64,000 nt of DNA from Trichomonas vaginalis G3 (lineage: Eukaryota; Parabasalia; Trichomonadida; Trichomonadidae), in assembly GCF_026262505.1 (NCBI RefSeq), contig NC_067203.1, forward strand, positions 16,194,392-16,258,391. The letters run 5' to 3'. Under the pieces are notes generated by a model. The model saw only the letters and a list, made by a program, of their open reading frames with translations, was not told the origin of the DNA and searched no databases. Both the position numbers and the translations under genes were made by a program. Below, one piece after another: positions 20,271 through 33,900 of this stretch (the stretch's first letter is position 1; each line of letters opens with the position of its first letter).

Positions 20271-23200
20271 TTCTAGACATAAAGAAGTTGTTTACCGAGT
20301 TTTAGCTCTTATCTCTAACAAAAAATTAATTTTTAAAAAAATGACCGAATACGTTTCACAGCGAGAAAAAATAAAAGGCAAGATAGAATTTTCTAGACAT
20401 AAAGAAGTTGTTTACCGAGTTTTAGCTCTTATCTCTAACAAAAAATTAATTTTAAAAAAATGACCGAATACGTTTCACAGCGAGAAAAAAATAAAAGGCA
20501 AGATAGAATTTTCTAGACATAAAGAAGTTGTTTACCGAGTTTTAGCTCTTATCTCTAACAAAAAATTAATTTTTAAAAAAATGACCGAATACGTTTCACA
20601 GCGAGAAAAAAATAAAAGGTAAGATAGAATTTTCTAGACATAAAGAAGTTGTTTACCGAGTTTTAGCTCTTATCTCTAACAAAAATTAATTTTTAAAAAA
20701 ATGACCGAATACGTTACACAGCGAGAAAAAAATAAAAGGCAAGATAGAATTTTCTAGACATAAAGAAGTTGTTTACCGAGTTTTAGCTCTTATCTCTAAC
20801 AAAAAATTAATTTTTAAAAAATGACCGAATACGTTTCACAGCGAGAAAAAATAAAAGGCAAGATAGAATTTTCTAGACATAAAGAAGTTGTTTACCGAGT
20901 TTTAGCTCTTATCTCTAACAAAAAATTAATTTTTAAAAAAATGACCGAATACGTTTCACAGCGAGAAAAAAATAAAAGGCAAGATAGAATTTTCTAGACA
21001 TAAAGAAGTTGTTTACCGAGTTTTAGCTCTTATCTCTAACAAAAAATTAATTTTTAAAAAAATGACCGAATACGTTTCACAGCGAGAAAAAAATAAAAGG
21101 CAAGATAGAATTTCTAGACATAAAGAAGTTGTTTACCGAGTTTTAGCTCTTATCTCTAACAAAAAATTAATTTTTAAAAAAATGACCGAATACGTTTCAC
21201 AGCGAGAAAAAATAAAAGGCAAGATAGAATTTTCTAGACATAAAGAAGTTGTTTACCGAGTTTTAGCTCTTATCTCTAACAAAAAATTAATTTTTAAAAA
21301 AATGACCGAATACGTTTCACAGCGAGAAAAAAATAAAAGGCAAGATAGAATTTTCTAGACATAAAGAAGTTGTTTACCGAGTTTTAGCTCTTATCTCTAA
21401 CAAAAAATTAATTTTTAAAAAAATGACCGAATACGTTTCACAGCGAGAAAAAAATAAAAGGCAAGATAGAATTTTCTAGACATAAAGAAGTTGTTTACCG
21501 AGTTTTAGCTCTTATCTCTAAAAAAAATTAATTTTTAAAAAAATGACCGAATACGTTTCACAGCGAGAAAAAAATAAAAGGCAAGATAGAATTTTCTAGA
21601 CATAAAGAAGTTGTTTACCGAGTTTTAGCTCTTATCTCTAACAAAAAATTAATTTTTAAAAAAATGACCGAATACGTTTCACAGCGAGAAAAAAATAAAA
21701 GGCAAGATAGAATTTTCTAGACATAAAGAAGTTGTTTACCGAGTTTTAGCTCTTATCTCTAACAAAAAATTAATTTTTAAAAAAATGACCGAATACGTTT
21801 CACAGCGAGAAAAAAATAAAAGGCAAGATAGAATTTTCTAGACATAAAGAAGTTGTTTACCGAGTTTTAGCTCTTATCTCTAACAAAAAATTAATTTTTA
21901 AAAAAATGACCGAATACGTTTCACAGCGAGAAAAAAATAAAAGGCAAGATAGAATTTTCTAGACATAAAGAAGTTGTTTACCGAGTTTTAGCTCTTATCT
22001 CTAACAAAAAATTAATTTTTAAAAAAATGACCGAATACGTTTCACAGCGAGAAAAAATAAAAGGCAAGATAGAATTTTCTAGACATAAAGAAGTTGTTTA
22101 CCGAGTTTTAGCTCTTATCTCTAACAAAAAATTAATTTTTAAAAAATGACCGAATACGTTTCACAGCGAGAAAAAAATAAAAGGCAAGATAGAATTTTCT
22201 AGACATAAAGAAGTTGTTTACCGAGTTTTAGCTCTTATCTCTAACAAAAAATTAATTTTTAAAAAAATGACCGAATACGTTTCACAGCGAGAAAAAAATA
22301 AAAGGCAAGATAGAATTTTCTAGACATAAAGAAGTTGTTTACCGAGTTTTAGCTCTTATCTCTAACAAAAAATTAATTTTTAAAAAAATGACCGAATACG
22401 TTTCACAGCGAGAAAAAATAAAAGGCAAGATAGAATTTTCTAGACATAAAGAAGTTGTTTACCGAGTTTTAGCTCTTATCTCTAACAAAAAATTAATTTT
22501 TAAAAAAATGACCGAATACGTTTCACAGCGAGAAAAAAATAAAAGGCAAGATAGAATTTTCTAGACATAAAGAAGTTGTTTACCGAGTTTTAGCTCTTAT
22601 CTCTAACAAAAAATTAATTTTTAAAAAAATGACCGAATACGTTTCACAGCGAGAAAAAAATAAAAGGCAAGATAGAATTTTCTAGACATAAAGAAGTTGT
22701 TTACCAAGTTTTAGCTCTTATCTCTAACAAAAAATTAATTTTTAAAAAAATGACCGAATACGTTTCACAGCGAGAAAAAAATAAAAGGCAAGATAGAATT
22801 TTCTAGACATAAAGAAGTTGTTTACCGAGTTTTAGCTCTTATCTCTAACAAAAAATTAATTTTTTAAAAAAATGACCGAATACGTTTCACAGCGAGAAAA
22901 AAATAAAAGGCAAGATAGAATTTTCTAGACATAAAGAAGTTGTTTACCGAGTTTTAGCTCTTATCTCTAACAAAAAATTAATTTTTAAAAAAATGACCGA
23001 ATACGTTTCACAGCGAGAAAAAAATAAAAGGCAAGATAGAATTTTCTAGACATAAAGAAGTTGTTTACCGAGTTTTAGCTCTTATCTCTAACAAAAAATT
23101 AATTTTTAAAAAAATGACCGAATACGTTTCACAGCGAGAAAAAAATAAAAGGCAAGATAGAATTTTCTAGACATAAAGAAGTTGTTTACCGAGTTTTAGC

Positions 23201-26200
23201 TCTTATCTCTAACAAAAAATTAATTTTTAAAAAAATGACCGAATACGTTTCACAGCGAGAAAAAAATAAAAGGCAAGATAGAATTTTCTAGACATAAAGA
23301 AGTTGTTTACCGAGTTTTAGCTCTTATCTCTAACAAAAAATTAATTTTTTAAAAAAATGACCGAATACGTTTCACAGCGAGAAAAAAATAAAAGGCAAGA
23401 TAGAATTTTCTAGACATAAAGAAGTTGTTTACCGAGTTTTAGCTCTTATCTCTAACAAAAAATTAATTTTTAAAAAAATGACCGAATACGTTTCACAGCG
23501 AGAAAAAAATAAAAGGCAAGATAGAATTTTCTAGACATAAAGAAGTTGTTTACCGAGTTTTAGCTCTTATCTCTAACAAAAAATTAATTTTTTAAAAAAA
23601 TGACCGAATACGTTTCACAGCGAGAAAAAATAAAAGGCAAGATAGAATTTTCTAGACATAAAGAAGTTGTTTACCGAGTTTTAGCTCTTATCTCTAACAA
23701 AAAATTAATTTTTAAAAAAATGACCGAATACGTTTCACAGCGAGAAAAAAATAAAAGGCAAGATAGAATTTTCTAGACATAAAGAAGTTGTTTACCAAGT
23801 TTTAGCTCTTATCTCTAACAAAAAATTAATTTTTAAAAAAATGACCGAATACGTTTCACAGCGAGAAAAAATAAAAGGCAAGATAGAATTTTCTAGACAT
23901 AAAGAAGTTGTTTACCGAGTTTTAGCTCTTATCTCTAACAAAAAATTAATTTTTAAAAAAATGACCGAATACGTTTCACAGCGAGAAAAAAATAAAAGGC
24001 AAGATAGAATTTTCTAGACATAAAGAAGTTGTTTACCGAGTTTTAGCTCTTATCTCTAACAAAAAATTAATTTTTAAAAAAATGACCGAATACGTTTCAC
24101 AGCGAGAAAAAAATAAAAGGCAAGATAGAATTTTCTAGACATAAAGAAGTTGTTTACCGAGTTTTAGCTCTTATCTCTAACAAAAAATTAATTTTTTAAA
24201 AAAATGACCGAATACGTTTCACAGCGAGAAAAAAATAAAAGGCAAGATAGAATTTTCTAGACATAAAGAAGTTGTTTACCGAGTTTTAGCTCTTATCTCT
24301 AACAAAAATTAATTTTTAAAAAAATGACCGAATACGTTTCACAGCGAGAAAAAAATAAAAGGCAAGATAGAATTTTCTAGACATAAAGAAGTTGTTTACC
24401 GAGTTTTAGCTCTTATCTCTAACAAAAAATTAATTTTTTAAAAAAAATGACCGAATACGTTTCACAGCGAGAAAAAAATAAAAGGCAAGATAGAATTTTC
24501 TAGACATAAAGAAGTTGTTTACCGAGTTTTAGCTCTTCTCTAACAAAAAATTAATTTTTAAAAAAATGACCGAATACGTTTCACAGCGAGAAAAAAATAA
24601 AAGCAAGATAGAATTTTCTAGACATAAAGAAGTTGTTTACCGAGTTTTAGCTCTTATCTCTAACAAAAAATTAATTTTTAAAAAAATGACCGAATACGTT
24701 TCACAGCGAGAAAAAAATAAAAGGCAAGATAGAATTTTCTAGACATAAAGAAGTTGTTTACCGAGTTTTAGCTCTTATCTCTAACAAAAAATTAATTTTT
24801 AAAAAAATGACCGAATACGTTTCACAGCGAGAAAAAAATAAAAGGCAAGATAGAATTTTCTAGACATAAAGAAGTTGTTTACCGAGTTTTAGCTCTTATC
24901 TCTAACAAAAAATTAATTTTTAAAAAAATGACCGAATACGTTTCACAGCGAGAAAAAAATAAAAGGCAAGATAGAATTTTCTAGACATAAAGAAGTTGTT
25001 TACGAGTTTTAGCTCTTATCTCTAACAAAAAATTAATTTTTAAAAAAATGACCGAATACGTTTCACAGCGAGAAAAAAATAAAAGGCAAGATAGAATTTT
25101 CTAGACATAAAGAAGTTGTTTACCGAGTTTTAGCTCTTATCTCTAACAAAAAATTAATTTTTAAAAAAATGACCGAATACGTTTCACAGCGAGAAAAAAA
25201 TAAAAGGCAAGATAGAATTTTCTAGACATAAAGAAGTTGTTTACCGAGTTTTAGCTCTTATCTCTAACAAAAAATTAATTTTTAAAAAAATGACCGAATA
25301 CGTTTCACAGCGAGAAAAAAATAAAAGGCAAGATAGAATTTTTCTAGACATAAGAAGTTGTTTACCGAGTTTTAGCTCTTATCTCTAACAAAAAATTAAT
25401 TTTTAAAAAAATGACCGAATACGTTTCACAGCGAGAAAAAAATAAAAGGCAAGATAGAATTTTCTAGACATAAAGAAGTTGTTTACCGAGTTTTAGCTCT
25501 TATCTCTAACAAAAAATTAATTTTTAAAAAATGACCGAATACGTTTCACAGCGAGAAAAAAAATAAAAGGCAAGATAGAATTTTCTAGACATAAAGAAGT
25601 TGTTTACCGAGTTTTAGCTCTTATCTCTAACAAAAAATTAATTTTTAAAAAAATGACCGAATACGTTTCACAGCGAGAAAAAAATAAAAGGCAAGATGAA
25701 TTTTCTAGACATAAAGAAGTTGTTTACCGAGTTTTAGCTCTTATCTCTAACAAAAAATTAATTTTTAAAAAAAATGACCGAATACGTTTCACAGCGAGAA
25801 AAAAATAAAAGGCAAGATAGAATTTTCTAGACATAAAGAAGTTGTTTACCAAGTTTTAGCTCTTATCTCTAACAAAAAATTAATTTTTTAAAAAAAATGA
25901 CCGACATACGTTCACAGCGAGAAAAAAATAAAAGGCAAGATAGAATTTTCTAGACATAAAAAGTTGTTTACCGAGTTTTAGCTCTTATCTCTAACAAAAA
26001 ATTAATTTTAAAAAAAATGACAGTAGGCGGAGAGAGAGAGAGTGAGAGAGGAAGGATAGAATTTTCTAGACATAAAGAAGTTGTTTACCGAGTTTTTAGC
26101 TCTTATCTCTAACAAAAAATTAATTTTTAAAAAAATGACCGAATACGTTTCACAGCGAGAAAAAATAAAAGGCAAGATAGAATTTCTAGACATAAAGAAG

Positions 26201-26452
26201 TTGTTTACCAAGTTTTAGCTCTTATCTTAACAAAAAATAATTTTAAAAAATGACGATACGTTTCACAGCGAGAAAAAATAAAAGGCAAGATAGAATTTTC
26301 TAGACATAAAATTGTTTACGAGTTTTACTCTTATTCTAAAAACATTTTTAAAAAAATGACCGAATACGTTTCACAGCGAGAAAAAAATAAAAGGCAAGAT
26401 AGAATTTTCTAGACATAAAGAAGTTGTCTACCAAGTGTCAGCTGTTACTTAT
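20271..26452 (+). repeat. Left tandem array of the 120-121-bp unit (about 51 copies)
   Basis: Units begin TTCTAGACATAAAGAAG and end GGCAAGATAGAAT. They are nearly identical except for the length of A and T runs and rare changes such as CGAG/CAAG. Each contains a short frame MTEYVSQREKNKRQDRIF ended by TAG at the unit junction. Copies are clean at the outer end; the last four or five next to the centre (25,900-26,452) are degenerate, and one carries a GA-rich replacement (26030-26060). Confidence 0.95.
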
Positions 26453-27992
26453 TCTCAATACTGATATAAAATAAAAATTTTATTATTATTTACCCTTTAT
26501 TGTTGTCATTAAACTTCATTTATTTTATATTATAGTTTTTATTCTTTAGCTACTTGTAAAAATAGGGGTGCTTAATTTTATATCATCATTTTTACCGGAT
26601 TATTCTTCAGTACATCGATTTGTGTATCTAAAATAATATCATTATCCTTATTCTGTTTTTTCAAAAATTCTTTTTAAATATCTTTTTTTGGTTAGATTAC
26701 TTTATATTTTTTTGCTTTTATTTTTTAATTTCAAAAAAAATTTGGTGATTGTTCTATTCTGTTACAATTGCATTATCATATTCTAATGAATTATTCATTA
26801 CATACATTTAAAAAACTTGTTAAAAATGAAATTAAAAAATTATGTTTATTATTACGCTGTGAATGTGTCAACAGCGGTCATGCCTGTATCTGTATCCCAT
26901 ATTTGCCACAACCTTTCTGTATCTGCATTTGTGTATTTCGGTTTCAGCTGATACATTTGATTTGGCGTGTAATTTGTTCCAGTTAATGGATTAATTGGGA
27001 AATCTTCATGCGGTGTTATTATTGTACTCCCAAATAAAGGCAGGAATAGCCTGAATGCTTTGGCAGCGCTCCAATGTCGGCCAGAATCTCTCAATCTTCC
27101 CATTTTGGTAGGGAGAATGAGAGTCTGTAATGCCGCCATTGGACGCCCCAAAGATCAAGTAGATCTTGAAAGCGCCCCTATTTTCTGAACCGTTGTCGGT
27201 CCAGAAACAATAAGGGGCGCCAAATTCAATGAAGGCGGAAGCCGCAACGTTCGCTGTCGTCGCTGCCAGCATATCTGGTATTTGTATACACGCTAGGACT
27301 TTGCGGCTAAAATTGTCGATTATGCCATAAATATACTGGCCACGAACACCCCTAAAATAATGAACATCTGCGTGCCAGATAAGATTAGGTGAAAGCGCCA
27401 ATATCTTACTGCTGTTTCTGGCCCGGCATGCTCTAATCGCGTCTTGGTGAAATGATTTTCTTTGAAGTATCTGCGTACTTCTCTATAAAGATACATCAAT
27501 TTGTTGTAATTTCAAACGTTTCATTGTTTTGTTTGACCACAGGGAAAGCCCAGTGGTCATGTATCACAGCAAGAGCTTTGATTTGGTCGTAGGGATTGAC
27601 CCTACGACCTTTCTTGCCTTTAGGCAATGGGATATTCTGTAAGCTAAATTGATTTTGTAAAAAAAGATTTTGAACATCTAATATTTGAAATCATTTGATT
27701 GAAGGGTTGGGGCGATGGAACATGGTGCAAGCTTCTTCCATGTCATTTTACCTTCTTCAATCTGATTGGAAATACCAATTAGGTAATTCGATCGACATAC
27801 CCTTTGTAAGGATTCATTCTAATGAAGTACGTTAACAATCAAAATACTATAAGTGTCTAGTATGGAATTCAAAAGAATAAAGAAAATGGTAACGTAAATA
27901 AACGTATTATTAAATAATTTATAATTAAAATGAAAAAAAAGAAAAAATAATAAGTAAAGTGACTGGAAATGAAAATTAAAATCAGTGTACAG
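26453..27992. other. Central unique region of element 1
   Basis: About 1.5 kb between the opposed arrays. The left 400 bp is AT-rich non-coding; the integrase remnant with its upstream coding-like sequence occupies about 26,850-27,690; the right 300 bp is AT-rich again and runs into the first reversed repeat unit. Confidence 0.7.
26852..27401 (-). pseudogene. Integrase-core (rve-type DDE) remnant, broken
   Basis: The minus strand carries an integrase catalytic core: WHADVHYFRG, then WTDNGSENRG, then SPYQNGKIERFW. These are the three acidic positions of a retroviral-like/IS3-like DDE core, with 34 residues between the last two. Sequence with coding character continues on both sides, up to about 27,690, in more than one frame, so the gene looks broken with a few breaks. 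It is the only protein-coding trace in the 16.5-kb element and presumably the source of its mobility. The family could be Polinton-, Ginger- or IS481-like; no capsid, polymerase or ATPase gene is present. Confidence 0.75.
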
Positions 27993-30900
27993 TTTTATTT
28001 TTTCTCGCTGTGAAACGTATTCGGTCATTTTTTAAAAATTAATTTTTGTTAGAGATAAGAGCTAAAACTCGGTAAACAACTTCTTTATGTCTAGAAAATT
28101 CTATCTTGCCTTTTATTTTTTTCTCGCTGTGAAACGTATTCGGTCATTTTTTTAAAAATTAATTTTTTGTTAGAGATAAGAGCTAAAACTCGGTAAACAA
28201 CTTCTTTATGTCTAGAAAATTCTATCTTGCCTTTTATTTTTTCTCGCTGTGAAACGTATTCGGTCATTTTTTTAAAAATTAATTTTTTGTTAGAGATAAG
28301 AGCTAAAACTCGGTAAACAACTTCTTTATGTCTAGAAAATTCTATCTTGCCTTTTATTTTTTTCTCGCTGTGAAACGTATTCGGTCATTTTTTTAAAAAT
28401 TAATTTTTTGTTAGAGATAAGAGCTAAAACTCGGTAAACAACTTCTTTATGTCTAGAAAATTCTATCTTGCCTTTTATTTTTTTCTCGCTGTGAAACGTA
28501 TTCGGTCATTTTTTTAAAAATTAATTTTTTGTTAGAGATAAGAGCTAAAACTCGGTAAACAACTTCTTTATGTCTAGAAAATTCTATCTTGCCTTTTATT
28601 TTTTCTCGCTGTGAAACGTATTCGGTCATTTTTTAAAAATTAATTTTTTTTAGAGATAAGAGCTAAAACTCGGTAAACAACTTCTTTATGTCTAGAAAAT
28701 TCTATCTTGCCTTTTATTTTTTTCTCGCTGTGAAACGTATTCGGTCATTTTTTTAAAAAATTAATTTTTGTTAGAGATAAGAGCTAAAACTCGGTAAACA
28801 ACTTCTTTATGTCTAGAAAATTCTATCTTGCCTTTTATTTTTTTCTCGCTGTGAAACGTATTCGGTCATTTTTTAAAAATTAATTTTTTGTTAGAGATAA
28901 GAGCTAAAACTCGGTAAACAACTTCTTTATGTCTAGAAAATTCTATCTTGCCTTTTATTTTTTTCTCGCTGTGAAACGTATTCGGTCATTTTTTTAAAAA
29001 TTAATTTTTTGTTAGAGATAAGAGCTAAAACTCGGTAAACAACTTCTTTATGTCTAGAAAATTCTATCTTGCCTTTTATTTTTTTCTCGCTGTGAAACGT
29101 ATTCGGTCATTTTTTTAAAATTAATTTTTTGTTAGAGATAAGAGCTAAAACTCGGTAAACAACTTCTTTATGTCTAGAAAATTCTATCTTGCCTTTTATT
29201 TTTTTCTCGCTGTGAAACGTATTCGGTCATTTTTTTAAAAATTAATTTTTTGTTAGAGATAAGAGCTAAAAACTCGGTAAACAACTTCTTTATGTCTAGA
29301 AAATTCTATCTTGCCTTTTATTTTTTTCTCGCTGTGAAACGTATTCGGTCATTTTTTTAAAAATTAATTTTTTGTTAGAGATAAGAGCTAAAACTCGGTA
29401 AACAACTTCTTTATGTCTAGAAAATTCTATCTTGCCTTTTATTTTTTTCTCGCTGTGAAACGTATTCGGTCATTTTTTTAAAAATTAATTTTTTGTTAGA
29501 GATAAGAGCTAAAACTCGGTAAACAACTTCTTTATGTCTAGAAAATTCTATCTTGCCTTTTATTTTTTCTCGCTGTGAAACGTATTCGGTCATTTTTTTA
29601 AAAATTAATTTTTTGTTAGAGATAAAGAGCTAAAACTCGGTAAACAACTTCTTTATGTCTAGAAAATTCTATCTTGCCTTTTATTTTTTTCTCGCTGTGA
29701 AACGTATTCGGTCATTTTTTTAAAAATTAATTTTTGTTAGAGATAAGAGCTAAAACTCGGTAAACAACTTCTTTATGTCTAGAAAATTCTATCTTGCCTT
29801 TTATTTTTTCTCGCTGTGAAACGTATTCGGTCATTTTTTTAAAAATTAATTTTTTGTTAGAGATAAGAGCTAAAACTCGGTAAACAACTTCTTTATGTCT
29901 AGAAAATTCTATCTTGCCTTTTATTTTTTTCTCGCTGTGAAACGTATTCGGTCATTTTTTAAAAATTAATTTTTTGTTAGAGATAAGAGCTAAAACTCGG
30001 TAAACAACTTCTTTATGTCTAGAAAATTCTATCTTGCCTTTTATTTTTTTCTCGCTGTGAAACGTATTCGGTCATTTTTTAAAAATTAATTTTTGTTAGA
30101 GATAAGAGCTAAAACTTGGTAAACAACTTCTTTATGTCTAGAAAATTCTATCTTGCCTTTTATTTTTTTCTCGCTGTGAAACGTATTCGGTCATTTTTTT
30201 AAAAATTAATTTTTTGTTAGAGATAAGAGCTAAAACTCGGTAAACAACTTCTTTATGTCTAGAAAATTCTATCTTGCCTTTTATTTTTTCTCGCTGTGAA
30301 ACGTATTCGGTCATTTTTTTTAAAAATTAATTTTTTGTTAGAGATAAGAGCTAAAACTCGGTAAACAACTTCTTTATGTCTAGAAAATTCTATCTTGCCT
30401 TTTATTTTTTTCTCGCTGTGAAACGTATTCGGTCATTTTTTTAAAAATTAATTTTTTGTTAGAGATAAGAGCTAAAACTTGGTAAACAACTTCTTTATGT
30501 CTAGAAAATTCTATCTTGCCTTTTATTTTTTTCTCGCTGTGAAACGTATTCGGTCATTTTTTTAAAAATTAATTTTTTGTTAGAGATAAGAGCTAAAACT
30601 CGGTAAACAACTTCTTTATGTCTAGAAAATTCTATCTTGCCTTTTATTTTTTTCTCGCTGTGAAACGTATTCGGTCATTTTTTTTAAAAATTAATTTTTT
30701 GTTAGAGATAAGAGCTAAAACTCGGTAAACAACTTCTTTATGTCTAGAAAATTCTATCTTGCCTTTTATTTTTTCTCGCTGTGAAACGTATTCGTCATTT
30801 TTTTAAAAATTAATTTTTTGTTAGAGATAAGAGCTAAAACTTGGTAAACAACTTCTTTATGTCTAGAAAATTCTATCTTGCCTTTTATTTTTTCTCGCTG

Positions 30901-33900
30901 TGAAACGTATTCGGTCATTTTTTTAAAAATTAATTTTTTGTTAGAGATATAGAGCTAAAACTCGGTAAACAACTTCTTTATGTCTAGAAAATTCTATCTT
31001 GCCTTTATTTTTTCTCGCTGTGAAACGTATTCGGTCATTTTTTTAAAAATTAATTTTTGTTAGAGATAAGAGCTAAAACTCGGTAAACAACTTCTTTATG
31101 TCTAGAAAATTCTATCTTGCCTTTTATTTTTTTCTCGCTGTGAAACGTATTCGGTCATTTTTTTAAAAATTAATTTTTTGTTAGAGATAAGAGCTAAAAC
31201 TCGGTAAACAACTTCTTTATGTCTAGAAAATTCTATCTTGCCTTTTATTTTTTTCTCGCTGTGAAACGTATTCGGTCATTTTTTTAAAAATTAATTTTTT
31301 GTTAGAGATAAGAGCTAAAACTCGGTAAACAACTTCTTTATGTCTAGAAAATTCTATCTTGCCTTTTATTTTTTTCTCGCTGTGAAACGTATTCGGTCAT
31401 TTTTTTAAAAATTAATTTTTTGTTAGAGATAAGAGCTAAAACTCGGTAAACAACTTCTTTATGTCTAGAAAATTCTATCTTGCCTTTTATTTTTTTCTCG
31501 CTGTGAAACGTATTCGGTCATTTTTTTAAAAATTAATTTTTTGTTAGAGATAAGAGCTAAAACTCGGTAAACAACTTCTTTATGTCTAGAAAATTCTATC
31601 TTGCCTTTTATTTTTTTCTCGCTGTGAAACGTATTCGGTCATTTTTTTAAAAATTAATTTTTTGTTAGAGATAAGAGCTAAAACTCGGTAAACAACTTCT
31701 TTATGTCTAGAAAATTCTATCTTGCCTTTTATTTTTTTCTCGCTGTGAAACGTATTCGGTCATTTTTTTTAAAAATTAATTTTTGTTAGAGATAAAGCTA
31801 AAACTCGGTAAACAACTTCTTTATGTCTAGAAAATTCTATCTTGCCTTTTATTTTTTCTCGCTGTGAAACGTATTCGGTCATTTTTTAAAAATTAATTTT
31901 TTGTTAGAGATAAGAGCTAAAACTCGGTAAACAACTTCTTTATGTCTAGAAAATTCTATCTTGCCTTTTATTTTTTTCTCGCTGTGAAACGTATTCGGTC
32001 ATTTTTTTAAAAATTAATTTTTGTTAGAGATAAGAGCTAAAACTCGGTAAACAACTTCTTTATGTCTAGAAAATTCTATCTTGCCTTTTATTTTTTTCTC
32101 GCTGTGAAACGTATTCGGTCATTTTTTTAAAAATTAATTTTTTGTTAGAATAAGAGCTAAAACTCGGTAAACAACTTCTTTATGTCTAGAAAATTCTATC
32201 TTGCCTTTTATTTTTTTCTCGCTGTGAAACGTATTCGGTCATTTTTTTAAAAATTAATTTTTTGTTAGAGATAAGAGCTAAAACTCGGTAAACAACTTCT
32301 TTATGTCTAGAAAATTCTATCTTGCCTTTTATTTTTTTCTCGCTGTGAAACGTATTCGGTCATTTTTTTAAAAATTAATTTTTTGTTAGAGATAAGAGCT
32401 AAAACTCGGTAAACAACTTCTTTATGTCTAGAAAATTCTATCTTGCCTTTTATTTTTTTCTCGCTGTGAAACGTATTCGGTCATTTTTTAAAAATTATTT
32501 TTTGTTAGAGATAAGAGCTAAAACTCGGTAAACAACTTCTTTATGTCTAGAAAATTCTATCTTGCCTTTTATTTTTTTCTCGCTGTGAAACGTATTCGGT
32601 CATTTTTTTAAAAATTAATTTTTTGTTAGAGATAAGAGCTAAAACTCGGTAAACAACTTCTTTATGTCTAGAAAATTCTATCTTGCCTTTTATTTTTTTC
32701 TCGCTGTGAAACGTATTCGGTCATTTTTTTAAAAATTAATTTTTTGTTAGAGATAAGAGCTAAAACTCGGTAAACAACTTCTTATGTCTAGAAAATTCTA
32801 TCTTGCCTTTTATTTTTTTCTCGCTGTGAAACGTATTCGGTCATTTTTTTAAAATTAATTTTTTGTTAGAGATAAGAGCTAAAACTCGGTAAACAACTTC
32901 TTTATGTCTAGAAAATTCTATCTTGCCTTTTATTTTTTTCTCGCTGTGAAACGTATTCGGTCATTTTTTTAAAAATTAATTTTTTGTTAGAGATAAGAGC
33001 TAAAACTCGGTAAACAACTTCTTTATGTCTAGAAAATTCTATCTTGCCTTTTATTTTTTTCTCGCTGTGAAACGTATTCGGTCATTTTTTTTAAAAAATT
33101 AATTTTTTGTTAGAGATAAGAGCTAAAACTTGGTAAACAACTTCTTTATGTCTAGAAAATTCTATCTTGCCTTTTATTTTTTTCTCGCTGTGAAACGTAT
33201 TCGGTCATTTTTTTAAAAATTAATTTTTTGTTAGAGATAAGAGCTAAAACTTGTAAACAACTTCTTTATGTCTAGAAAATTCTATCTTGCCTTTTATTTT
33301 TTTCTCGCTGTGAAACGTATTCGGTCATTTTTTTAAAAATTAATTTTTTGTTAGAGATAAGAGCTAAAACTCGGTAAACAACTTCTTTATGTCTAGAAAA
33401 TTCTATCTTGCCTTTTATTTTTTTCTCGCTGTGAAACGTATTCGGTCATTTTTTTAAAAATTAATTTTTTGTTAGAGATAAGAGCTAAAACTCGGTAAAC
33501 AACTTCTTTATGTCTAGAAAATTCTATCTTGCCTTTTATTTTTTTCTCGCTGTGAAACGTATTCGGTCATTTTTTTAAAAATTAATTTTTTGTTAGAGAT
33601 AAGAGCTAAAAACTCGGTAAACAACTTCTTTATGTCTAGAAAATTCTATCTTGCCTTTTATTTTTTTTCTCGCTGTGAAACGTATTCGGTCATTTTTTTA
33701 AAAATTAATTTTTTGTTAGAGATAAGAGCTAAAACTTGGTAAACAACTTCTTTATGTCTAGAAAATTCTATCTTGCCTTTTATTTTTTTCTCGCTGTGAA
33801 ACGTATTCGGTCATTTTTTTAAAAATTAATTTTTTGTTAGAGATAAGAGCTAAAACTCGGTAAACAACTTCTTTATGTCTAGAAAATTCTATCTTGCCTT

